Below, piece by piece: positions 33,506 to 42,089 of a stretch of DNA of 64,000 nucleotides. Every line of letters begins with the position of its first letter. Position 1 is the stretch's first letter. The notes beneath the pieces are model-generated. The model did no database searches. It saw only the letters and a program-made list of their open reading frames with translations, and was not told the origin of the DNA. The stretch lies in assembly GCA_004562765.1 (NCBI GenBank), contig SFRL01000004.1:1-64000 (forward strand), given 5' to 3'. The position numbers and the translations under genes are program-made. This DNA is from a bacterium (lineage in GTDB: Bacteria > Bacillota > Clostridia > Lachnospirales > Lachnospiraceae).

Positions 33506-35500
33506 TCAGTGCAAAATCTGAAACGAATTCAATGTATATATCAGCTCCGGCAGCAAGCCTTCCTCTGCCTCCGGGGAATATGTGAGTTGGATCACCCAGC
33601 TAGCCGGGCCGTCAGCGATCACATAGTATTCTGTCCTCACATCCGCACTCGTCTTTTTCTCCGATATCTTTACCGCTTCATAACCCTGCTGCTCCAGAAC
33701 GACAACTTCCTCACTCACATTCGTGCCAAAGTTCCACTTTTTTAATTCTGACACAGTGTCACTTTGCGATCCTCCGTTTCTCCAACAATCAAGCTGTGCG
33801 CTCAGACTGCCCACCTTCGCAATGAACGAGGTCATTCCACTTACTTCCTCCTTCAGGTCAAAACGCTCTTTGTCATAATTGATGGCAAATCCCGGTGCCG
33901 CTGCGATCCGAGACATCTCAATCTCCTGCTCCTGTCCCTCTACTTTGATTGACGCCAAAATCGTTGTTTCCACATTTGTAAATTGCGCAAAAGGCTGTGA
34001 ATAATCCATCTGCCCGTAACTGCACGGTTCGCCCTCTACGAGTATCCGCACGCGGTCGCACTCCGGAAACGCCGTAAGAAAAGTATTGACCGTACTCCCG
34101 ACCATCAGATACTCACCGGCACTTCCGTACATCCCAAGCTGCTGCCCGAATGCCTCGTTAAAATCCAGACTCATGCAGCCGTCCGAACCAATTTCCATGC
34201 GAAGCAGCGTTGTATCTCCACCAATCACCTGCGCTTCCTGCAACTGTCCGATGATCTCACCCGCATTGATTTCGGGGACCGTAACGGTTTTGGCGAGCAG
34301 AAATTCCGCCGTATCATTTCCATAAAAAACAGTCAACGGTACGCCCTGCTGTTCCTGCTCTGCGTCAATTCGCTGCTGCTCTTCTTCCTGTCTTTCCTGC
34401 TCTTCGGCAAGCCGCTGCTGTTCTTCCGCTTCCCGGCGCTGCTCTGCGGCAAGAAGTTCCTCCCGCATTTGTTCTTCTGCCTGCGCCTGATCCTCGCTTA
34501 TCGTTGTCGGATCTGTTGCCTCCGCCTTATGATTTTCTTCTTTCGGGTCTAGCGCAAGACCAATCAACACCGCCACCAGCAGAATGACCACTGCCACGCT
34601 CACCCAAAATGCCGGTTTTCTATAATGTAATACATTCATAATTCGCTTTTTGATACCTCCCTCGCCAAATGCCAACGGACTCCCCTTCAATCCATGCTGC
34701 TCCTGCGCGAGAGAAAGCAGCGTCATGGAATAATCCTTTTTTGTCTCTCCGCCAAATTTCCTAATCACACTCTCATCACACGCCATCTCCATATCCTGAC
34801 ACATCAGATAAAAGGCCAGCCACACAAGCGGATGAAACCAGTAAATACATGTCACGAAAAATGCCAGCTGCTTGACGAGATAATCTTTTCTTCGGACATG
34901 CGTCTTCTCATGTGCAAGTACATAACTCTTTTCATTTTCGCCAAGTCCGGACGGGAGATAGACGCGCGGCGAAAAAAGTCCGACAACAAACGGTGTTCCT
35001 ATACAGTCTGCCGTATAAATCGTACAATTTTCGTCTTCACTCGCCAGTGTTGCACGCTTCAATCCTATTTTTAGTCTTATCAGAGAACAGATATTGTATA
35101 AAATAAGGATCAACGCCACCGCAATCCAGATAAAAACTGCCACGGACAAGATAGCCTGCATCATACTCACAGACGTTGCCAGCCCTGCATCTGTCGGCAT
35201 TTTTACGGCATGATCGGCAACGGTTTCCACAGCATGCCCGGCCTGCACGGCGCTGTTACTTATATTCGCATGTGTCTGTGCACCCAGCTCCTCCGGTATC
35301 ACCTGTGGTCGAACCTTTACAAGGCTAAAAACACTGCTCACTGATACCGGGCAGACCAACCTGAAATACACGACGATCCACAAAATGTACGAGTATAACT
35401 TCGGCAGTCCTTTCATAAGCAAGCGCAACGCAAGAACCACCAGAATACAATATCCGGCAGTCACGCCCATCTCCAGAATTTGTAAAAACAGGTTCTCCAT
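33506..35500 (-). CDS. M56 (BlaR1-type) membrane peptidase fused to a GerMN-like domain
   Basis: A 664-residue protein. The start at 35498-35500 (MENLFLQILEMG) has GGGAGGG upstream. Residues 1-325 form the BlaR1/MecR1 membrane peptidase with four helices and the zinc site AHEKTHVRRKDY plus the downstream ACDESVI glutamate. A Glu/Gln-rich coiled stretch follows (about 345-395). Residues 400-515 look like a GerMN domain (TVFYGND, GSTVNTFLTAFPECDRV, ILVEGEPCSYG), known from spore germination protein GerM. A C-terminal domain of about 140 residues is unrecognised. There is no penicillin-binding sensor as in BlaR1, so the signal is probably not a beta-lactam. Confidence 0.85.
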   Translation of the reverse strand: MENLFLQILEMGVTAGYCILVVLALRLLMKGLPKLYSYILWIVVYFRLVCPVSVSSVFSLVKVRPQVIPEELGAQTHANISNSAVQAGHAVETVADHAVKMPTDAGLATSVSMMQAILSVAVFIWIAVALILILYNICSLIRLKIGLKRATLASEDENCTIYTADCIGTPFVVGLFSPRVYLPSGLGENEKSYVLAHEKTHVRRKDYLVKQLAFFVTCIYWFHPLVWLAFYLMCQDMEMACDESVIRKFGGETKKDYSMTLLSLAQEQHGLKGSPLAFGEGGIKKRIMNVLHYRKPAFWVSVAVVILLVAVLIGLALDPKEENHKAEATDPTTISEDQAQAEEQMREELLAAEQRREAEEQQRLAEEQERQEEEQQRIDAEQEQQGVPLTVFYGNDTAEFLLAKTVTVPEINAGEIIGQLQEAQVIGGDTTLLRMEIGSDGCMSLDFNEAFGQQLGMYGSAGEYLMVGSTVNTFLTAFPECDRVRILVEGEPCSYGQMDYSQPFAQFTNVETTILASIKVEGQEQEIEMSRIAAAPGFAINYDKERFDLKEEVSGMTSFIAKVGSLSAQLDCWRNGGSQSDTVSELKKWNFGTNVSEEVVVLEQQGYEAVKISEKKTSADVRTEYYVIADGPASWVIQLTYSPEAEEGLLPELIYTLNSFQILH

Positions 35501-35530
35501 TTGATACCCTCCCTGATCCAATACGCAAAA

Positions 35531-35587
35531 GGTCTACATGCCATAGACCTTTTTATTTAGTCTATAACATGTAGACCTTTTTGTCAA
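35531..35587 (-). promoter_or_regulatory. Promoter with two BlaI-type operators
   Basis: On the minus strand TTGACA (35582-35587) and TAGACT (35559-35564) have a 17-base spacer. Dyad GTCTA-N7-TAGAC at 35560-35576 covers the spacer and -10. A second dyad, GGTCTA-N7-TAGACC at 35531-35549, lies just downstream, centres 28 bp apart. Each dyad carries the TACA or TGTA core typical of BlaI/MecI sites. Binding would shut the M56-BlaI operon. Confidence 0.82.
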
Positions 35588-35652
35588 TCACATTTTCACT
35601 TTATCTGGCACGTTTTCCTGACGGGTACTGATTGCAAAAAACTGTTCCCGGA

Positions 35653-36873
35653 TCAATCATCGTCATCTTCCTCGTCTCGTTCATCCTCCTCGTCTTCGTC
35701 TGACTCATCCTCGTCTAATTCTTCCTCGTTTTCGTCTGATTCTTCCTCGTTTTCGTCCGATTCATCCTCCTCGTCATCATCCCCGTCGTCTGTGTCCCGG
35801 TTCAATGACGCATCCTTCTTCGCACCGTTTTTTGTCGGACTCTGATTTACAACCACCTTTTTATCATCGTCGTCATCATCATCTTCGCCGTCATCCTCGT
35901 CTTCGTCTTTATCATCTTCAACGTCGTCATCCCGATCATCATCCGGGTCATCCACGTCATCGTCATCATCGTCCGTGTCATCGATATCGTCATCATCATC
36001 GTCGTCATCCTTCAGGTCGTCCATGTCATCGTCATCCCGATCATCATCGTCAAACAGGTCTTGAAACTCATCGTAAAGATCATCCTCATCGTCAAGGTCA
36101 TCCCCTGTGCAATGTACATAATTTCTGACATCCACACCGGTCTGCTTCAGATAACTGATCAACTCATTCATGGGCAGTTTTGCCAGTTTCGCGTAATCCA
36201 GATTTGGATTTTCCTCAATCAGCCGTTGCAACAATAATGCCTTTCCCGGTGTGATCTGATACTGTTCTGCGAGTTTTTTAAGATCGTCCGTTGCAGCAAC
36301 CGACTGATCCAGAACAGAACCCGCGCCGAGCAACGATGTAAGTTCTGCATTCAATTCGTCCGAAATCTGCTGTCGCAGTTCCTCTGCGCGTTTATCATTT
36401 TTACTATCAACAGAAAGCAGGATCATCTTCTGTGCTTCGTTCAGATACCCATGCTTTACCATCGATCCAATGATCGCATTGAGTGCTACGTCCAGATCCG
36501 TATTATCCAGATCCATATCCTCCAGAATGATCTCCCCATCTGCATTGTCTGCATTTGCTGCCAATACCTTATCACGGCTGTTGATCTCCAGTTCCACGCT
36601 CGGATTTACATCCAGATAGATCGTTGCATCTGTGCGATGACCTATCATTTGAAGTGAGATCACGCAAGCGGTCAGACAGGCTGCCGCAGATGCCAGTAGT
36701 TTCACAGCCTTCCCTGCTTTTATGGGATATCGTTTTTCATCCTTCAAATACCACTCGTCTCCGGTCGCCTGCTCCACTGGCTGCTGCCAGATTGCATCTG
36801 CATATGCAGGTGTCAACTGTCCTGCTGCTGCCTTTAGATGTTTTTTTATATCTGATTCAGCTATTCTTCTCAT
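35653..36873 (-). CDS. RsgI-like anti-sigma factor with a long Asp/Glu tail
   Basis: A 406-residue protein. Residues 1-50 are the cytoplasmic sigma-binding part, about 52-75 a membrane helix (KLLASAAACLTACVISL), and 80-255 the RsgI-type extracytoplasmic domain starting TIYLDVNPSVELEIN and including LNAIIGSMVKHGYL. From about residue 262 to the end, some 145 residues are almost entirely Asp and Glu with a short basic island (KKVVVNQSPTKNGAKKD). The start ATG overlaps the sigma gene stop (ATGA). RsgI proteins normally hold SigI-type sigma factors; here the partner is an ECF sigma. The acidic tail might bind calcium or cationic wall polymer, which is inference. Confidence 0.85.
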   Translation of the reverse strand: MRRIAESDIKKHLKAAAGQLTPAYADAIWQQPVEQATGDEWYLKDEKRYPIKAGKAVKLLASAAACLTACVISLQMIGHRTDATIYLDVNPSVELEINSRDKVLAANADNADGEIILEDMDLDNTDLDVALNAIIGSMVKHGYLNEAQKMILLSVDSKNDKRAEELRQQISDELNAELTSLLGAGSVLDQSVAATDDLKKLAEQYQITPGKALLLQRLIEENPNLDYAKLAKLPMNELISYLKQTGVDVRNYVHCTGDDLDDEDDLYDEFQDLFDDDDRDDDDMDDLKDDDDDDDDIDDTDDDDDDVDDPDDDRDDDVEDDKDEDEDDGEDDDDDDDKKVVVNQSPTKNGAKKDASLNRDTDDGDDDEEDESDENEEESDENEEELDEDESDEDEEDERDEEDDDD

Positions 36874-37445
36874 AATTTTTCCTCCAATTCTTTTCGCAAT
36901 TTTTTCAGCCCACGGTTATATTTTGATAAAACCGTAGAAACCGGTAGCTGTAACAATTCGCCAATTTCCCGATGTCTCATCCCCGATACCGCGTGTAAAA
37001 TGATGATACGACACTCCTCCTCCGAGAGCACTTCAAAAGCTGTTTCCAAAACGATACGGTCTTCCCGGTCCTCAATCTGGCTGAAATCAAGCGGTTCTTT
37101 CACCTCATCCACAGACACTCTCGTAAAATGCTTTATCATACGATACTTTGCCAGGCAGATATTCCGTGCGATCGTAAAGATCCATGCCATCGGTTTTCCC
37201 ATAGGAACATATAAATGTGCAGCCGACCGGATCTTTAAAAAAGTTTCCTGCATGGCATCCTCTGCATCCTCTCGATTGCGAAGCAGAGAAAGCGCATAAG
37301 AAAAAACAATGTTTGAAATCTGCTCATATAATTCGCAGAACGCATCTTTTTCTCCTGCTCCAATTCTGGAAAACAGTGATTCATCAAGCTTTACTGTTTC
37401 TCTTGGTTGCGGCTCATCATAAGCCACGGCAGCAAATATCATCAT
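36870..37445 (-). CDS. ECF-type RNA polymerase sigma factor
   Basis: A 191-residue sigma-70 relative with only regions 2 and 4. Region 2 contains YALSLLRNREDAEDAMQETFLKI and GKPMAWIFTIARNICLAKYR, and region 4 includes EEECRIIILHAVSGMRHREIGELL and STVLSKYNRGLKKLR. Start supported by AAGGAG eight bases upstream. It is translationally coupled to its RsgI-like anti-sigma. Target promoters are unknown. Confidence 0.92.
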   Translation of the reverse strand: MMIFAAVAYDEPQPRETVKLDESLFSRIGAGEKDAFCELYEQISNIVFSYALSLLRNREDAEDAMQETFLKIRSAAHLYVPMGKPMAWIFTIARNICLAKYRMIKHFTRVSVDEVKEPLDFSQIEDREDRIVLETAFEVLSEEECRIIILHAVSGMRHREIGELLQLPVSTVLSKYNRGLKKLRKELEEKL

Positions 37446-37561
37446 AACAATTCTCCTTGGTTTTGTTATTAATCCCCCGGTAACATTTGTCTCTGGGTGA
37501 TGGCCATCTACTTATACAATGCAGAAAATATCTTTTTTATTGCATGTATGGAAAAGTTTGT

Positions 37562-37600
37562 AAAAAAAGTCATACACCTCTCATTGAAGGGTATGACTTT
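37562..37600 (-). terminator. Terminator after the Rpn-type gene
   Basis: GTCATAC (37569-37575) and GTATGAC (37591-37597) with inner pairing CCT/AGG; on the minus strand the stem is followed by seven T. It separates the nuclease gene from the sigma gene. Confidence 0.8.
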
Positions 37601-37629
37601 CCTGTTTTCATCCTAAATCTTATATTGAC

Positions 37630-37751
37630 TCAGACTTGTTCGTTGAACTGCCCGCTCTTTTGTAAATCCTCCAGTGTATATTGCTGGATCTTTTCATTCT
37701 TGATGATTCTGTCTGCATACTTTTCTCCCGATAAAATTTGTCTTCGTACAT
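37630..37751 (-). other. Open frame continuing past the Rpn-type stop; possible remnant
   Basis: Directly after the Rpn-type stop, another frame reads NVDVRRQILSGEKYADRIIK and on to QKSGQFNEQV, ending at TGA 37630-37632. It looks like real protein sequence, is open back into the 3' end of the nuclease gene, and has no start codon or ribosome site of its own. It may be the old C-terminus of the nuclease or of a related gene lost by frameshift. Confidence 0.35.
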
Positions 37752-38699
37752 CTACATTACGAATGGTAACGGATATCCGGCCTCTTCCATCCTCTTTTCC
37801 AACTCCTGTACCGAAATACCCAACTTTTCTGCACCACGGGCAGCGCTGTAATCACCGTCGCGAACAGAAGCGTATATTTCTTCCATTCGGCCTTCTTTTC
37901 TTCCTTCCTCCTTATGATCTTCCCACGCTTTACACATATCATTTCCCCCTTCCAAATCATTAAAAGGTATCTCTGTCCCCAAAAATGTATTGATTACTGA
38001 AATTGATTCATTATCCATTGTTGAGAACCGCTTTCTATTTTCCAACAAACGGCTCATTGCCTGATTATCGTTTGAATATTTTATAATCTCAAGCACTGCA
38101 CCAAGTGTCGTCCGAAAGCTGTGAAAATCTTTGATTTCCTGTGGTACAAGCAGATTGATCCGGTAATCCGGCAAATATGGCTTTAATCGTTCATCGACCT
38201 TTTGAAACATCTCATGCAGACTTCTCGGGCCATCCCACTCGTCCTCACCCCAATATAACGTAATTGTGATGACCGGGGTCAAACGATCCTCTTTATGAAA
38301 CCCCGATAAAAACTCTGCACCCGATCCGAGTTCCGACTGTTCTCTGTGCTTCGCAGCCGCTTCCTTCACCTGCGAATTATAATTCAACGCATCATATACC
38401 ATATTTTTAACCGGCATCGCATAATGGACTTCTGTCTGGTTTTCTACTCCGATCAGTACAATATACATCTCACCGGTGTATTTAATAACTGCGCGTTTTA
38501 ACAGGTCTCTCCACTTCTGCTGCGCTTTTACTTGTTTTTTGCCAATGCCCCATGTCGATAAAATCTCTGTTGTATCACGCTCTTCCAGCTCGTCCGCAGT
38601 GATCACCTGCTCCCCTCCAAACAAGACATAATTGCACAGGTCCGCAAACCGTTCATTGTCAGCAAGGTATTCCTTTGCTTTAGTATCTTTTTCTCCCAT
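37752..38699 (-). CDS. Rpn-family PD-(D/E)XK nuclease-like protein
   Basis: A 315-residue protein of the Rpn / transposase_31 type. The N-terminal nuclease-like domain contains RFADLCNYVLFGG and YIVLIGVENQTEVHYAMPVK, where E-x-Q stands for the usual catalytic E-x-K/Q pair. The middle part, including RINLLVPQEI and FRTTLGAVLEIIKYS, is family-typical. The tail is a charged KEEGRKEGRMEE helix and a short helical repeat. E. coli Rpn proteins promote RecA-independent recombination by DNA cleavage. These genes are often scattered in Clostridia in many copies. Confidence 0.8.
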   Translation of the reverse strand: MGEKDTKAKEYLADNERFADLCNYVLFGGEQVITADELEERDTTEILSTWGIGKKQVKAQQKWRDLLKRAVIKYTGEMYIVLIGVENQTEVHYAMPVKNMVYDALNYNSQVKEAAAKHREQSELGSGAEFLSGFHKEDRLTPVITITLYWGEDEWDGPRSLHEMFQKVDERLKPYLPDYRINLLVPQEIKDFHSFRTTLGAVLEIIKYSNDNQAMSRLLENRKRFSTMDNESISVINTFLGTEIPFNDLEGGNDMCKAWEDHKEEGRKEGRMEEIYASVRDGDYSAARGAEKLGISVQELEKRMEEAGYPLPFVM

Positions 38700-38969
38700 T
38701 TATTCTATGTTGCTCCGCAGCCGTTTCAAACGGCACACGACTCCTTATTTGTATTTTGGCGCAACACTCACCTATACAGATCATTACACTGCACGACTGA
38801 TCCGTCTTTTGGGATTAGAAAAAGATACTCAGAGCTTAATTTTAGTATACACATTGAGATAGAAATTTCAACTAAAATATCATATTTTTTACAAAAGAAA
38901 AGCACGAAAAGAGGCCAGAAAAAATCCAGTGTAAATGTGCACTTTCGCTTTTAACGATTACCGTTCTCC

Positions 38970-40415
38970 TCAATCTTTATAAAGACCCGGCTTATTCTGT
39001 GCATCAAAGTTTCCTACTACAAGACCGTTTGCGATCAGAGTCATATCTCCTTCCTGCTCATAAGAAACATTGTATACCTTCAAAGGAAATGCGAATATCC
39101 GGGTACCGGCAACTTCAGCATACGTTCCGTTCTCGGTTTTTACCTCATCCTGCACTTCCAGTTTATCAGCGCGTTTCCAGCCTTCTCTTGTAAGGACCGG
39201 ATGATCCGGAGTAAGCTGCAATATCCTGCCTTTCATAAGCACTGTGAGACATTGATCTTCCAGCCCACGCCAAACAGTTCTGATCGTTGCCATACCATTT
39301 TCAGTTTTTACCCTGTCTCCCTTACGCAGATATCTGACCTCTCTTTGTGTACCATCACACATAGAGATCAAGGTATTTTCCACCAGACATCCCCACATAA
39401 TGGAAACGGGCGGTATCTTTCGATAACACTCCGCTTCAAATTGCATCTGATCTGAAGATGTTACCGCAAAATAAGATCTGTTTATTTTGCTGCTTCCGGA
39501 AACCGTCCACTCAATCTTTAATAACATCAGGTAATCAAAGATATGTTCCTTCCAGCCGCCTTCATATAAAAATGCACTATCCCACTTGTCGAGACATTCC
39601 CAGCTGACCTTCATTCCGGAAATGGTTGTTTTGATCTTCTGCTCGGGTATCAGATTCCCACTCCCTGCAACCATATAGTAACCGAAATCATTGCCTCTGT
39701 CCGTAAGAAAACAGGATGCCTGTGCATTTTTGATCCGGATAGTCGTAGAATCTGCTGAAACCGAGCCTTTTGTCGGAACCATGAAATACGGCTGCCCTTG
39801 TGCATTCTTTCCGAATTTACACAGATAATCCAGATCCGTTCTGTCATCCGGCTCGCAGGATAATGCAATATTGATCGTATCATTTCCGTTACTTAACATT
39901 CCTTTTTGTTTCTGCGGATGAATGACCTCTACATCCTTCACAAAAGGAGATTCCGTAAAGGTTTCCATAGCTGTAGCCCATTCTTCCGCTGTTTCTCCCT
40001 CGACAATCCAGCCTGCATTTACGACTACCAGCACATCATCGATACTTTTCCCTTCGGATAAATGTAACTCCTCTGTCACCAGATAGGACAAACGATTTGT
40101 CTCATCTGCCCTGATATCCTCCAGTTTTTCCAAAACATCGAATGTTTCAGCATCCACCAGTTCTCCATACATTTGAATTTCCCGGCACTTTGGAAGTTGT
40201 ATATCCGCACGAACCTGAAAGGTATTCCGCTCCGGCAAATATCCACAGGTCACTTGAAAATTAAAGTATTCTTCCCCTGTCTTAAAATCTCCATCTTCCT
40301 GAATAAACTTCACCCTGCTTTTCTCTGCATTTTCATCCCTCAGGATCCGATTTCCGGATTGAAACTGCCTGAGACTGTCTAACGGATATTGCTTCTTTGC
40401 CAATTGCTTTCCCAT
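38970..40415 (-). CDS. Unknown protein with C-terminal Hint (intein-like) domain
   Basis: A 481-residue protein. Residues 1-342 are not recognised; they are beta-rich, with no signal peptide or membrane helix. From Cys343 (GCLVENTLISMCDGT) the sequence is a Hint domain: block A begins with that Cys, LTPDHPVLT (about 401-409) is the block B T-x-x-H, and VYNVSYEQEGDMTLIANG with LVVGN forms the C-terminal blocks. Asn469 ends the domain, with Gly in place of the usual penultimate His, and only 12 residues (FDAQ...) follow. It therefore probably autocleaves, or forms a thioester at Cys343, and does not splice. Start has GAGAGGGG upstream. It stands alone between the nuclease gene and a sigma/anti-sigma pair. 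Confidence 0.75.
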   Translation of the reverse strand: MGKQLAKKQYPLDSLRQFQSGNRILRDENAEKSRVKFIQEDGDFKTGEEYFNFQVTCGYLPERNTFQVRADIQLPKCREIQMYGELVDAETFDVLEKLEDIRADETNRLSYLVTEELHLSEGKSIDDVLVVVNAGWIVEGETAEEWATAMETFTESPFVKDVEVIHPQKQKGMLSNGNDTINIALSCEPDDRTDLDYLCKFGKNAQGQPYFMVPTKGSVSADSTTIRIKNAQASCFLTDRGNDFGYYMVAGSGNLIPEQKIKTTISGMKVSWECLDKWDSAFLYEGGWKEHIFDYLMLLKIEWTVSGSSKINRSYFAVTSSDQMQFEAECYRKIPPVSIMWGCLVENTLISMCDGTQREVRYLRKGDRVKTENGMATIRTVWRGLEDQCLTVLMKGRILQLTPDHPVLTREGWKRADKLEVQDEVKTENGTYAEVAGTRIFAFPLKVYNVSYEQEGDMTLIANGLVVGNFDAQNKPGLYKD

Positions 40416-40540
40416 TTCATTCCCCTCTCTTTCTGATGTCTGATAAAATCATAGTACACTGAAAAAAATATTCATGCTATGAGATATTCTTCACCCTTTG
40501 ATGCATTATTATAAACCCGCGAAACGGCTGAAAATATCAA

Positions 40541-40573
40541 AACCCCGGTGCAGACAAATGCTGCACCGGGGTT
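40541..40573 (-). terminator. Terminator of the second sigma/anti-sigma operon
   Basis: AACCCCGGTGCAG (40541-40553) and CTGCACCGGGGTT (40561-40573) pair perfectly over 13 bp (reading CAGACAAATGCTG in the centre), followed by TTTTGAT on the minus strand. Confidence 0.9.
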
Positions 40574-40601
40574 CCTCATCAAAAATAATATGCACTTTTT
40601 A

Positions 40602-41378
40602 CTACTTGATCTCCGTTGCCATATCCACCATCTCCTGCGCGCTCAGATCCACATCAAATCCTGCCAGCGTATACGTCTGGCCATCTTTGATCCACCATAA
40701 GCTGTAATAGGTTTGCTCCTGACGCTCATCTGAGCCATAGGAGATATTAAGTGATCCTGCATCCTGTGCTGCTGCTTCCTCCGCAGTCGGCTCCTCATTG
40801 GGCGGAAGGAACAGATACTGATCTACCAGATAATAATAGGTCACTCCATTCTGTTCCACGATTTCTGCACGCTCAAGCTCCGAATCACTGAGAACTGTCG
40901 AGCCTTCTTTTACGATATAGTTCAGACGTTTTCCGTTCTTTTCATAGGTCACATTCAGTTCCGACTCATCCTTCACTTTGACATGGCTCTCATCCACCGC
41001 ATCAAAATCTGCGATCGATGCATCTGCAAATGCATAACCGTTGTCGAAAGCTTCCGGTGCATTCACCGTCACATCCAGCTCATTTTCCAGCTTCCCGATA
41101 TCCGAAAAATCACTGGTCTGTGAACCGGGTCTCGTTCCTCCCACATATCCGGCTATCTTACCTCCTGCCATACATACCGTTCCGGTCAGTACACACAATG
41201 CTGCTGCCACGATCGCTACCTTCTTTACGCTCATCTTTTTCATATAAATGACCTCCTTTTTCTGCCGCGCGATCTGCGCGTCAATCCGCTGCTTCAGATC
41301 AGCCGGCGGGTCATAGGAGTATGCATCTGCATAAAGCGCGTTTTTGATCCGTTCTTCCTCTATATGCCTGCTTTGCAT
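40602..41378 (-). CDS. Probable membrane anti-sigma factor
   Basis: A 258-residue protein. The start at 41376-41378 (MQSRHIEEERIK) follows GGAGG by seven bases and lies inside the end of the sigma gene. Residues 1-45 are cytoplasmic, about 52-72 a membrane helix (VAIVAAALCVLTGTVCMAG), and the rest an outside domain of about 180 residues that I do not recognise beyond DUF4367-like features. The coupling to the ECF sigma gene and the topology support the anti-sigma role. Confidence 0.75.
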   Translation of the reverse strand: MQSRHIEEERIKNALYADAYSYDPPADLKQRIDAQIARQKKEVIYMKKMSVKKVAIVAAALCVLTGTVCMAGGKIAGYVGGTRPGSQTSDFSDIGKLENELDVTVNAPEAFDNGYAFADASIADFDAVDESHVKVKDESELNVTYEKNGKRLNYIVKEGSTVLSDSELERAEIVEQNGVTYYYLVDQYLFLPPNEEPTAEEAAAQDAGSLNISYGSDERQEQTYYSLWWIKDGQTYTLAGFDVDLSAQEMVDMATEIK

Positions 41379-41938
41379 ACCATTACCTCCTGTTCTATCT
41401 CGCTCTCCAAAAGCGCCCGTAAATTCTTTCTGGCCGTAAACAATCTGGACTTGACTGTCCCCTCCATACATTCCATGACTCTGGCGATCTCCTTTGTGCC
41501 AAGTCCGTTAAAATAATAGAGGATCACTGTCGTCCGCTGCCGATACTCCAGCCTTCGGATCGCTTCTGCGATTGCCCGTTCCTGCTCATCCTGTAACACC
41601 TTGACTGCGGGAGAATCTGCCGTGGATGTATCCGCCAGCTCCAGGATCCGCTCCTCCGGCCGCTCTTTGGCATTCTTTTTCGCGATCTGCCAAGCCGTGC
41701 GGTTTAAGATCCGGTACAGCCAGTAGCGAAACTGCTCGTCTTTTTTGAGCTTGTCACAGTTCAGATACGCCTTGATAAAAGTTTCCTGGGTCACATCTTC
41801 TCCGTCTGCCCGATTGCCGGTGATCATGCACGCCGTGCGATACAGTCTGTCATAATACTGCTCATAGAGTTTGTCAAAGGCTGACCGCTCGCCTTTCTTC
41901 ATGCGCCGGACAAGCTCCAGTTCCTCCGCTGCTTCCAA
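41360..41938 (-). CDS. ECF-type RNA polymerase sigma factor
   Basis: A 192-residue sigma factor. The best start is TTG at 41936-41938 (M-EAAEELELVRR), seven bases after AAAGGAGG; an upstream TTG would place that site inside the gene. Region 2: AFDKLYEQYYDRLYR, GEDVTQETFIKAYLN and RYWLYRILNRTAWQI. Region 4: EYRQRTTVILYYFNGLGTKEI and GTVKSRLFTARKNLR. It overlaps the anti-sigma gene by 19 bases. Confidence 0.92.
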   Translation of the reverse strand: MEAAEELELVRRMKKGERSAFDKLYEQYYDRLYRTACMITGNRADGEDVTQETFIKAYLNCDKLKKDEQFRYWLYRILNRTAWQIAKKNAKERPEERILELADTSTADSPAVKVLQDEQERAIAEAIRRLEYRQRTTVILYYFNGLGTKEIARVMECMEGTVKSRLFTARKNLRALLESEIEQEVMVCKAGI

Positions 41939-42054
41939 AGCACATCCTCCTTTCTGCAACTGTTCATTCCCTCACAGTTACGTTTTCTTTTTGCTCTTTC
42001 TTAGGTGCACCTGTATATAAGAGCAGGCAAAGATAAAAACGGTTCAAAATATTT

Positions 42055-42089
42055 GAAAAAAGTCATACTCTTTTTTTAGAGCACGACTT
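42055..42089 (-). terminator. Terminator overlapping the HAD phosphatase stop
   Basis: On the minus strand AGTCGTGCTCT and AGAGTATGACT pair with two G-U wobbles around an A7 loop, followed by TTTTTTC. The stop codon is in the loop. It separates the HAD pair from the sigma operon. Confidence 0.82.

Noticed and set aside
33506..35500. Beta-lactam resistance system (blaR1/blaI)
   Set aside because: There is no beta-lactamase or penicillin-binding protein gene nearby, and the sensor is not a penicillin-binding domain. The pair is a related but different circuit.
35655..36110. Possible CRISPR-like or tandem repeat array
   Set aside because: The repetition is codon-level (Asp/Glu triplets) inside one reading frame, with no spacers of constant size.
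35805..36128. Plus-strand ORF very rich in His, Arg and Pro
   Set aside because: It is the antisense shadow of the Asp/Glu codon tract (GAT/GAC read backwards), not a gene.
37752..38699. Transposase of an insertion sequence
   Set aside because: Rpn proteins are sometimes labelled putative transposases, but there are no terminal inverted repeats or target duplications around the gene.
38970..40415. Polymorphic toxin with immunity gene
   Set aside because: The Hint domain is at the extreme C-terminus with only 12 residues after it, so there is no toxin tip, and no small immunity gene follows.
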